From SAR86 cluster bacterium (lineage in GTDB: Bacteria; Pseudomonadota; Gammaproteobacteria; Pseudomonadales; Pseudohongiellaceae), in contig NVVJ01000002.1 of NCBI GenBank assembly GCA_002402175.1, forward strand, positions 15,393 to 79,392: a stretch of DNA of 64,000 bases, given 5' to 3'. Below are positions 19,727 through 26,357 of the stretch, one piece after another. Position numbers and translations under genes: made by a program. The notes below the pieces were generated by a model, which saw only the letters and a list, made by a program, of their open reading frames with translations, was not told the DNA's origin and made no database searches. The stretch's first letter is position 1. Each line of letters begins with the position of its first letter.

Positions 19727-19882
19727 ACCGGACAAGCGGTATTACTGTGTTCTTACTCGTTAGCTTAAGGCTATTTACCTGGCTCAATGCCAGAACTGAT
19801 TTTTATTACGGTTGTAGTCTTAAGCTAGCGAAGACCATTAAAGAGACCAGCAAAATGACTACCTCTTAATAAGGTAGCTGGT
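19727..19882 (+). ncRNA. Candidate structured leader or small RNA
   Basis: Three successive structures can be drawn. First, ACCG-GACAAG-CGGT at 19727-19740. Second, a 17-nt imperfect stem (19758-19774 with 19814-19830, core TAGCTTAAG/CTTAAGCTA) enclosing a perfect CTGGC/GCCAG hairpin (19779-19793). Third, ACCAG/CTGGT (19846-19850, 19878-19882) enclosing CTACCT/AGGTAG (19859-19864, 19872-19877). It starts at the predicted start site of the sigma-54 promoter. It does not match GEMM c-di-GMP, TPP or 4.5S patterns I know. It could be the 5' leader of the 70-aa gene or a separate sRNA; I see no T-tract terminator before 19921. Confidence 0.4.
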
Positions 19883-19920
19883 TATACTGACCAAACAATA
19901 AAAAGAAAACTTAGCTCACT

Positions 19921-20133
19921 ATGTCCAATTCTCGCCGACAAGACTCTAACCAGTCACTCCCTATTGACCGCAGCGAGCGAATTTTTAGCCAACAGGATCT
20001 CTGGTATTTTAAGATTCGTGAAGGCGATGAAGTCGGGCCATTCCGATACCGCTCTGAGGCACAAAGCAATCTGAATAATTTCATGGAACAGCTCAAAGTT
20101 CAGATTCAATCTCGTCACAAGCTCAATCCATAA
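19921..20133 (+). CDS. Small conserved-looking protein (DUF6316-like)
   Basis: 70 aa, soluble, with no signal peptide. The middle reads DLWYFKIREGDEVGPFRYRS followed by EAQSNLNNFMEQLK: an aromatic WYF, a REG turn, a GPF/Y step and a final helix. This resembles small Pseudomonas-type proteins grouped, as I recall, as DUF6316; the function is unknown to me. The start at ATG 19921 has no strong Shine-Dalgarno. It lies directly after the sigma-54 promoter and stem-loop region and 89 bp before the HD-GYP gene on the same strand, so it may share their regulation. Confidence 0.6.
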   Translation: MSNSRRQDSNQSLPIDRSERIFSQQDLWYFKIREGDEVGPFRYRSEAQSNLNNFMEQLKVQIQSRHKLNP

Positions 20134-20222
20134 AGCTAATAGTACGTCCCGCTTAGTCAAGAGTTCTCCGGAGCTATCGCTAATAACAGCGCTGTGCGTT
20201 AAACTTCTCCAAGCTTTGTTCT

Positions 20223-22226
20223 ATGGCACCAACTTCAATGAATACATTCTCTAATTCGCAACGAACCATAACTATCGGTTATGGTCCCGGTTATGCGCGC
20301 AGTGAAGTCTGGAGCCACCTCAAGTCAAAACTGGTAATCCCAACTGAAATAGTTTCAATTACGGCAGCTCAGCGCTACAACCCGGCGTTGATTCTGCTAG
20401 ATATGCATCTCATTCGAGAAATGGATCTTGCCCAATGGGTAGAAGATTTTCCTGAAGCAATACTTCTATGCAGTGAATCATTGGACCTGGATGTCGATTT
20501 AATTCTCAGCAACAATTTACCCTTTCGTCAGACTTGCAAGTTATTGGAGATGGCCTGTTATCAATGGGTGCTAAAAAGCGAAAAAATGGAACGTGCAAAA
20601 ATGCGCGATACAAGTTTTCGCTATCTTAATAAACTGGCCGACATAAGCATTTCCCTTTCAGCGGAAGATGATCTTATGACCTTGTTGAGAAAAATTCTAA
20701 ACGAAGGTCAGAATATCGCCTGTTGCGACGCCGCCTCACTATTTCTTATAAACGAAATAAATGATCACGAACGCGATCTGGTTTTTAAGCTTACTCAAAA
20801 TGACTCCATGGAATTTCCGTTTGAGGAAATGCGATTTCCTTTAGATGATTCTTCTATCGCAGGTTATGTTGCCCATACAGATACTGAGTTAAACATTACT
20901 GATGCCTATCAACTTTCAAAAGATGTCCCTTATAAATTCAATCAGTCGTTTGACCAAAATACGGGGTACAGAACGAAGTCGATTTTAGCGATACCACTTA
21001 CAAACAAGCAGAAGGAAGTGATTGGTGTTCTACAATTTATTAATAGAAAGAAAGCTCGCTCTTTAAAGGTCAGTGATGAAAAATCTGCAGCAGCTTACAC
21101 GCTACCCTTCGACAGCGATATTAATGTACTGCTTCAAGCATTGGCCAGCCAGGCTGGCATTGCCATTGAAAACACTATTTTACAAAATGATATCAAGGCT
21201 CTATTTGAAGGGTTTGTAAACGCGTCGGTTGCCGCGATTGAACAACGAGACCCAACTACAAGCGGTCATTCCTTCAGAGTTGCGGACCTTTGCATAGACC
21301 TGGCGAATTCTGTATCAATGTCTAATCTCACCAGGCTTAGAAATGTACGCTTCACTGACGCCGAAGTGAGAGAACTTAAGTATGCTGCCCTGCTACACGA
21401 CTTCGGCAAAGTAGGTGTAAGAGAGTCGGTCCTTGTTAAAGAGAAAAAACTCACAGCCGGAAGTCTGGACAATATCCATTATAGAATATTACTTGCTCAG
21501 GAGCGGCTTACATCACAGGCTCTAGCAAAACAATTGGCGATGTATCGCAATGGCACGGCCATAGAGTCTGAGCTTGAAATTATTAATGCACAGCTTACCG
21601 CTGACATAACAATGCTCAACGAATTCTATAACACCATAGTTACCGCAAACGAACCAAGCATTCTAAAAGAAGACAACAAAGAAATGCTGGATAAAATAAA
21701 CGGTTATAACTTTGACTCTCTGGAAGGAGATTTTCAGATCATTACAGAAGAAGAATTCGGTCTGCTATCTATCAAAAAAGGTAGTCTGTCTCCTTCGGAA
21801 CGTAAAGAAATCGAATCACATGTTGTACATACGCAAAACTTCTTGAATCATATTCCATGGACAAAAGAATTTAAAAATATCCCTATCATTGCCGGTGCGC
21901 ATCACGAAAAGCTAGATGGCAGCGGCTACCCTTACGGGATGAGCGCTGAACAAATCCCCTTGCCGTCTAAGATAATGACCGTTTGCGATATATATGACGC
22001 GCTCACCGCCTCTGACCGCCCTTACAAGCCAGCCATGGGCACAGAAAAAGCACTAGACATTTTGCAGATTGAATCTAAACAGGGGTATCTCGACAACGAC
22101 CTGGTACAAATTTTTATCGAAGCTAAAGTTTATCACTGCATCGACTCAAAAGAGTATTCCACCGCGGCACCGCAAAGCGGAGCTAGCAACCATCCTTGTG
22201 CTCACGATTTGCATGATCACGACTAG
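20223..22226 (+). CDS. GAF and HD-GYP domain protein, probable c-di-GMP phosphodiesterase
   Basis: 667 aa, no membrane segment. Residues about 15-110 look like a degenerate receiver domain (ALILLDMHL core, acidic pocket incomplete). A GAF sensor domain lies about 130-320 (ending VLQFINRK and ASQAGIAIENTIL). The HD-GYP domain begins near 345 (TTSGHSFRVADL), with HD at His392-Asp393 (LLHDFGKVGV) and HHEKLDGSGYP from His560, then DIYDALTASDRPYKPA. His392 and His560 are 168 residues apart, far more than usual, because of an insertion described in the findings. The tail is His/Asp rich (HPCAHDLHDHD). All the named HD-GYP motifs are present, so activity is plausible. Starts at ATG 20223, or in-frame ATG 20238. 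Confidence 0.85.
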   Translation: MAPTSMNTFSNSQRTITIGYGPGYARSEVWSHLKSKLVIPTEIVSITAAQRYNPALILLDMHLIREMDLAQWVEDFPEAILLCSESLDLDVDLILSNNLPFRQTCKLLEMACYQWVLKSEKMERAKMRDTSFRYLNKLADISISLSAEDDLMTLLRKILNEGQNIACCDAASLFLINEINDHERDLVFKLTQNDSMEFPFEEMRFPLDDSSIAGYVAHTDTELNITDAYQLSKDVPYKFNQSFDQNTGYRTKSILAIPLTNKQKEVIGVLQFINRKKARSLKVSDEKSAAAYTLPFDSDINVLLQALASQAGIAIENTILQNDIKALFEGFVNASVAAIEQRDPTTSGHSFRVADLCIDLANSVSMSNLTRLRNVRFTDAEVRELKYAALLHDFGKVGVRESVLVKEKKLTAGSLDNIHYRILLAQERLTSQALAKQLAMYRNGTAIESELEIINAQLTADITMLNEFYNTIVTANEPSILKEDNKEMLDKINGYNFDSLEGDFQIITEEEFGLLSIKKGSLSPSERKEIESHVVHTQNFLNHIPWTKEFKNIPIIAGAHHEKLDGSGYPYGMSAEQIPLPSKIMTVCDIYDALTASDRPYKPAMGTEKALDILQIESKQGYLDNDLVQIFIEAKVYHCIDSKEYSTAAPQSGASNHPCAHDLHDHD

Positions 22227-22307
22227 CAACTCTGAATTAATAGTCTTCTCGCTGTAGCCAGAGCCCAAAAAAATCGCGCGTACTTATTTAGTAACTTCTA
22301 TAATTTT

Positions 22308-23273
22308 TTATGCTGCCTTTGACACCGAGGCAGATGTCTTTATTTGCAGACGAGCAAGAACTTCATCCATGTGCTGCAAAAAGAAAAAGTGCCCAGCATT
22401 CGCCACTCGATAGAAATTTGCGAAAGGAAGATTAGAAACTAAATACTCACAATCAGAGCGCTTTGAGAGCCTGTCTGCTGCCCCTTGCCAAACCTGAGCC
22501 GGCACAGCAACGTCATGCAAACTAAAGTTCAATTTGTGAAAACAAAGCGCTGCATCCTGCGCAACACCACGACCTCCCTGCCTAACAACCTCGCTTTGAT
22601 CCAGAGCTAGCATTTTGAACACTTGCGGATTTGAAAGTATTTTACGATCTGTGTAGCCCAAATATTCCTGCTGGCGTCGCAGGGCGAGCTCTACATTTTC
22701 TGAAAACAATGTGTGCTTCAAGCGCACAAGGAATTTAATGACAGAGGGGGCAATGCTATTCACACAATTTGAAAGAGTTGAGTGTTTGTCTGGCTCATTA
22801 AATACTGTGCCTGGCACGCCTCCTAAACAAAGCTGTATGCTTACTCTATCTGGGGCCATATGCGCCAGCGTTAATCCATACACTCCGCCAGCACCCAGAG
22901 AGAGAACACCAAATTCACTCAGATCGAGTTCATCAGCCAGTAATAGAATATCCTGACAGAACTGCGTACATGATTGTAGTGGATAGAAAGTAGACCCTCC
23001 TATTCCCGGGCGATCCACTGCAATCAGGCGATATCCTTGCTTACACGCACTGTGATGATAGAAAGAACACTCAAGCCTTGAGCTTCCATTGTCGTGGAAA
23101 TAAATTAGTGGGTATCCCGACTTACATCCATATTCGGTGTAGGCCAGCTGTTGCTTTGAAGGCAGTTTGAAATATTCTATCGGTGACGGGACATTCGGCT
23201 GTACTTTATCCAAGCTCAGCGCCTTTTCGAGCACAGAGTTCTCTTTTTTTCCTAATGAATCTATTTGTGCCAC
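22308..23273 (-). CDS. Alpha/beta-hydrolase-fold protein lacking the nucleophile serine
   Basis: 321 aa. The fold is recognisable: an LIYFHDNGSSR oxyanion-type loop, AVDRPGIGGSTFYP, a strand-turn where the nucleophile belongs, a lid region, QVWQGAADRLSKRSD (acid region) and VANAGHFFFLQHMD (catalytic-type His). At the nucleophile elbow the sequence is VLSLGAGG, where GxSxG is expected; Gly127 (codon GGT) occupies the Ser position, so it may not be a classical hydrolase. It starts at GTG 23273, supported by GGAG 6 nt upstream. It is divergent from the DUF6502 gene and has one of the two 17-bp palindromes just upstream. Confidence 0.75.
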   Translation of the reverse strand: MAQIDSLGKKENSVLEKALSLDKVQPNVPSPIEYFKLPSKQQLAYTEYGCKSGYPLIYFHDNGSSRLECSFYHHSACKQGYRLIAVDRPGIGGSTFYPLQSCTQFCQDILLLADELDLSEFGVLSLGAGGVYGLTLAHMAPDRVSIQLCLGGVPGTVFNEPDKHSTLSNCVNSIAPSVIKFLVRLKHTLFSENVELALRRQQEYLGYTDRKILSNPQVFKMLALDQSEVVRQGGRGVAQDAALCFHKLNFSLHDVAVPAQVWQGAADRLSKRSDCEYLVSNLPFANFYRVANAGHFFFLQHMDEVLARLQIKTSASVSKAA

Positions 23274-23323
23274 CTCTTTCTCCAGAGGGTTTAGTATTAA
23301 CTTTTAGTTTGGACTTATAATAA

Positions 23324-23340
23324 GTGGGAATATTTCCCAC
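23324..23340. promoter_or_regulatory. 17-bp palindromic operator candidate, copy 1
   Basis: GTGGGAATATTTCCCAC has perfect 6-bp arms plus near-perfect symmetry inside. It lies 50 bp upstream of the hydrolase GTG start, abutting where the -35 of that gene would be; TAATAC at about 23299-23294 on the minus strand is a possible -10. It is nearly identical to copy 2, 63 bp away centre to centre, which is six helical turns. Confidence 0.7.
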
Positions 23341-23386
23341 GTCAATCATATCGAAGAGTTAGACTAAAACTTTAGAACTTAGACAT

Positions 23387-23403
23387 GTGGGATTAATTCC
23401 CAC
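23387..23403. promoter_or_regulatory. 17-bp palindromic operator candidate, copy 2
   Basis: GTGGGATTAATTCCCAC differs from copy 1 at only three central positions and has the same arms. It ends 19 bp before the DUF6502 ATG (23423). TATACT at 23411-23416 is a possible -10, which would put this palindrome over the -35 region and the transcript start at or next to the ATG. A repressor bound here would block RNA polymerase. Confidence 0.7.
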
Positions 23404-23422
23404 CTGTGCGTATACTCATAAT

Positions 23423-24274
23423 ATGACTAACTCTGCTCAGTCACATTCAGGCGGACCACCACCGCTTCTGGTTTCTGCCATTAAAAAGATACTGCGTCCG
23501 TTAGTAAAATTGATGCTGTCGTATCAAATTACTTATCCATATATAGCCGGGCTTCTAAAATCTATCTATGTCGATGTCGCCGAGAGTGAATTTAAAGTGG
23601 CCGGGAAGCGTCCATCGGACAGCCGCATTAACCTATTAACGGGCGTTCACAGAAAAGATGTAAAAAAGCTTAGAGCCGAAACAAAAGTAGCCAACGTTGT
23701 ACCGAGTAATATTTCCGTAGGTGCGCAACTCATTGGCGAATGGCTAGGGTCTGAAGAATTCACCGCAGCCAATGGCACGCCAAAGCCTTTACCACTGAAA
23801 ACCTCAGCAGCAAGTGATACTGGCTTCGATATGCTTGTAGCTAAAATTTGCAAACAAGACATACGCCCAAGAGTTATATTGGATGAATGGTTAAGACTTG
23901 GTATTGCCCATGTTGAAAACGAACACGTAATACTGAACACCGGCGCGTTTACACCAGAAAAGGGATTTGATGAAAAAGTATTCTTTTTTGGGAAAAACCT
24001 ACAAGATCATATTTCTGCAGGCAGTCAAAATCTACTCGGGAGTCGCCGCGCCTTCTTTGATAGAAGCGTTTACTACGACAACCTATCTGAAAATTCTGTA
24101 CAGGAGCTTAGCAAATTGGCAAATACTCTGGGCATGCAGGCATTAACCGAAATGAACAAGCAAGCATTAAAGAAACAGCGTGCCGATAAAGCCTTAGCGG
24201 GAGCCCAGCATCGAATAAATTTTGGAATATTTAATTATAGTGCAAGCACTCATAATGACGATGAGCCCACATAA
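23423..24274 (+). CDS. DUF6502-type protein, putative transcriptional regulator
   Basis: 283 aa from ATG 23423. The frame is open from a GTG at 23387, but that codon is inside the palindrome, so the ATG is preferred; it has no Shine-Dalgarno, so a leaderless message is possible. I recognise the DUF6502 pattern: PLVKLMLSYQITYPYIAGLLKS (an HTH-like pair of helices, about residues 26-47) followed by RINLLTGVHRKDVKKLRAE (residues 68-86), which looks like a winged-helix recognition region. The C-terminal half is helical and ends in a lysine/alanine-rich tail. No signal peptide. The position beside a paired palindrome suggests autoregulation; that is inference. Confidence 0.7.
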   Translation: MTNSAQSHSGGPPPLLVSAIKKILRPLVKLMLSYQITYPYIAGLLKSIYVDVAESEFKVAGKRPSDSRINLLTGVHRKDVKKLRAETKVANVVPSNISVGAQLIGEWLGSEEFTAANGTPKPLPLKTSAASDTGFDMLVAKICKQDIRPRVILDEWLRLGIAHVENEHVILNTGAFTPEKGFDEKVFFFGKNLQDHISAGSQNLLGSRRAFFDRSVYYDNLSENSVQELSKLANTLGMQALTEMNKQALKKQRADKALAGAQHRINFGIFNYSASTHNDDEPT

Positions 24275-24281
24275 TGGGCTC
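24263..24281 (+). other. Stem-loop with the DUF6502 stop codon in its loop
   Basis: GAGCCCA-CATAA-TGGGCTC is a perfect 7-bp stem with a 5-nt loop, and the TAA stop of the DUF6502 gene (24272-24274) sits in the loop. There is no T-tract. It lies 26 bp before the next ATG, so it could act as an mRNA stabiliser or weak attenuator between the two genes. Confidence 0.35.
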
Positions 24282-24307
24282 TACACACATAATCACTCAC
24301 TGAAACA

Positions 24308-25201
24308 ATGATAAATAAAATGCAAACAACTACAACCGCAATAGACTTGATACTCCGCGCATGTAAGCGCGTTGAGGCTCGTGCCCTTATTGTCGGCGTT
24401 GTTGTGCTAATTACATTTATTTTAGTAAATAACCCTAGCACTGGCATAATTCGCGGCGGCGATGATGACGGCAGTGGCGTAGGCGGAACTGGACGCTCGC
24501 TTAACCCTGGTGGAAGTGGATTAGGTGGTACCGGCCTCAAACCATTTATTGGCCTGAGTATTGAAAATGAAATTCAGATACTGAATTCAATAGAACAACA
24601 AGGTTCAGCGATCTCTGAGTCAATACGAGCAGACTTTGAACCGTCGCGGACAATTATACCGACACCAATCGAGCCACAGTTTGCACTGGCGACAAACTCA
24701 ACGACACCACGAAATTCCTCGGCTATACCTATAGATGAATCAATTCAACGCTCAGCCGACGAAAATGCGCTCTATTTTCAACAACTGCAGCAGTTAAGCA
24801 CTCGCCAGAATTTTGTAGGGTACTACCTTGAGAGCACAAGCAAACCGGGAGAATTTAAAACGATAAATACTGAGTTAAATCATAATATTACAGACAATAT
24901 TTATGACACAATATCAATACTGAATAGCTCTCAAGCGTCGACAACCGCCACGCTCGCCCCGGCCACGAATGACAATCAAGTGACATGGGGTTCGGTATTA
25001 CGCTTTTTAGCAAAAAACGTAAAAAATCCGGCCCAACTTGTTAATCCTGTATTGGAAGAGATCATTGTTAAGGCCGATGGTAGCGACTCGGCCTTAAGGC
25101 CAGTAAGGGTTGCAAGGCCTGAGTTACCACCGGTACAACGACTCCGCCCTATGCAAAGGCCTTCTATTCTTCCACCCAGGATACAGCCCTTCCGCTTGTA
25201 G
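24308..25201 (+). CDS. Membrane-anchored protein with a GGTG-rich linker, function unknown
   Basis: 297 aa. One hydrophobic segment near residues 27-42 (ALIVGVVVLITFILV) follows a basic start, so most of the protein should face the periplasm. Directly after it comes a Gly/Asp-rich linker with two GGTG steps (GGDDDGSGVGGTGRS ... GGSGLGGTGLKPF). The rest is mostly polar, with no domain I recognise, and the end is Pro/Arg rich (RPMQRPSILPPRIQPFRL). The linker resembles those before DUF5666 domains, but I do not see that domain here. The start could be ATG 24308 or 24320. It follows the DUF6502 gene by 33 bp and is probably co-transcribed. Confidence 0.65.
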   Translation: MINKMQTTTTAIDLILRACKRVEARALIVGVVVLITFILVNNPSTGIIRGGDDDGSGVGGTGRSLNPGGSGLGGTGLKPFIGLSIENEIQILNSIEQQGSAISESIRADFEPSRTIIPTPIEPQFALATNSTTPRNSSAIPIDESIQRSADENALYFQQLQQLSTRQNFVGYYLESTSKPGEFKTINTELNHNITDNIYDTISILNSSQASTTATLAPATNDNQVTWGSVLRFLAKNVKNPAQLVNPVLEEIIVKADGSDSALRPVRVARPELPPVQRLRPMQRPSILPPRIQPFRL

Positions 25202-25224
25202 CTTATCGACTCAGGCCTCAGGCT

Positions 25225-26019
25225 TTACCAGCGATAGCTCAATTGCCCCAGAACGCTTAGGTCAGCGCTATCAGCGGTAAACCCCCAACTAGTCATCCCA
25301 GTAAATGTCCATTGCTTAGCAAACTGCCAGCTGAAATAGGGTGTGACCTCGTGAATTTCGCTTGAGTAAACTGACGCCCGCTCTCTATAGTCATAAAACA
25401 CACCGATGTTCCATTTTTCAAACAATGGCCTTGCGACTCCCAACTGCACAAATGCAGAGTCCTGAAGCCCCTCATACAAGCTAGACTTTCCGCGAAACGA
25501 ATAACCAACTGTTGAAAAAAATAGTGAATTACCTACGTTCTTTAGAAAATCGACTTGCAGATTGTAATCTACCTCACCACTACCCAATCCCTTGCTTTCA
25601 TCGGCTGTCGGCAATTTGATATCCAGCCTCAAGTCGATAAAAGGGGCAGATTCAGAAACGGCATCCATTTGATAAGTCATTGAAAAAACTGAATCGCCTA
25701 AACCACTGGAATGACTTCGCTGTGTCCCCGCTACAGCACGGTTAATTCCACCTACATTGACTAACACTGAACCTACGCCATTTACTTGTAGGTAAGGTAT
25801 GGCAATCTGAAAATTGAACTTTCCATAATCCACCCCGTAACTTACCGGGAAATATAAAATGCTGGTGTCTTCTTTCTCGCCATAATCACCGTTGCTGTAA
25901 TAAGAAGACACGCTAAGTGTATGATTTGGCTGATTACTGTTTTCAGCCGCCACAGTATAGTGCGCCACAAACAGCAAATTTATAGTCAGTAAGGCCCATA
26001 GGAAGATTTTTGTCGGCAT
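25225..26019 (-). CDS. Outer-membrane beta-barrel protein (Phenol_MetA_deg-like)
   Basis: 264 aa from ATG 26019; the frame is open to 26118, but the preferred start begins directly with a signal peptide (MPTKIFLWALLTINLLFVAHYTVAAEN). The mature part is alternating amphipathic beta strands and ends LSVLGQLSYRW, the aromatic C-terminus expected of BAM-assembled barrels. The pattern GLGDSVFSMTYQM ... DIKLPTADESKGLGSGEVDYN fits the 'MetA-pathway of phenol degradation' barrel family, whose members are loosely annotated as transporters. It converges with the GGTG-linker gene (23 bp between stops) and is divergent from the Slam-like gene. Substrate unknown. Confidence 0.72.
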   Translation of the reverse strand: MPTKIFLWALLTINLLFVAHYTVAAENSNQPNHTLSVSSYYSNGDYGEKEDTSILYFPVSYGVDYGKFNFQIAIPYLQVNGVGSVLVNVGGINRAVAGTQRSHSSGLGDSVFSMTYQMDAVSESAPFIDLRLDIKLPTADESKGLGSGEVDYNLQVDFLKNVGNSLFFSTVGYSFRGKSSLYEGLQDSAFVQLGVARPLFEKWNIGVFYDYRERASVYSSEIHEVTPYFSWQFAKQWTFTGMTSWGFTADSADLSVLGQLSYRW

Positions 26020-26357
26020 TATAAATAACTCATCAGGCGTTAGCTCATGCTCCAGTATTTTAGGCGTTCGACGAGGATATCGAAACAATGATTTAGTACA
26101 GTTTGCGCACAATTTCACCTGTGTACAGCAAAATCAATACCTATGCGGCCATAATATGTTGCATAAATTTTGATGGAGTTCACAAAAAACCACAAGAAGA
26201 GCGCGTGCTTGCTTGAAACGTCATTTCCTAAGAGTAAAGTAAGACTTATTCCAGCATTTTGGTACAATGTTTGATGCTTATAGGCACCGTAAAACCTGAA
26301 GTTTTGACAAATCTGAAACTTGAGTTTTACCGTTCATAAAAACGACGGACAAAAATA
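26020..26357. other. Divergent regulatory region with an inverted repeat upstream of the Slam-like gene
   Basis: 338 bp between two outer-membrane protein genes, with no gene seen in it. Close to the plus-strand gene, GTAAAAC (26289-26295) pairs with GTTTTAC (26324-26330) and AAGTTT (26299-26304) pairs with AAACTT (26316-26321), giving a two-part stem with a 3/2-nt internal loop and an 11-nt loop. It ends 27 bp before the ATG, so it is either an operator or a hairpin in the mRNA leader. I did not find the GTGGGA palindrome here. Confidence 0.45.

Larger units (their letters stand above)
19511..19920. other. 410-bp non-coding region between mobA and the 70-aa gene
   Basis: The left half (19511-19700) is AT-rich, and I see no gene or clear signal in it. 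The right half holds a sigma-54 promoter match at 19701-19715 and a run of nested stem-loops at 19727-19882, annotated separately. Just before the next ATG is an A-rich stretch containing AACAATAA (19893-19906 area) but no good Shine-Dalgarno. Confidence 0.6.

Noticed and set aside
19727-19740. CsrA/Rsm-binding sRNA (GGA in a loop)
   Set aside because: Only one GGA-loop hairpin is seen; RsmY/Z-type RNAs carry several.
19727-19882. GEMM c-di-GMP riboswitch upstream of the HD-GYP gene
   Set aside because: The conserved GEMM core sequences are absent; only generic stem-loops are present.
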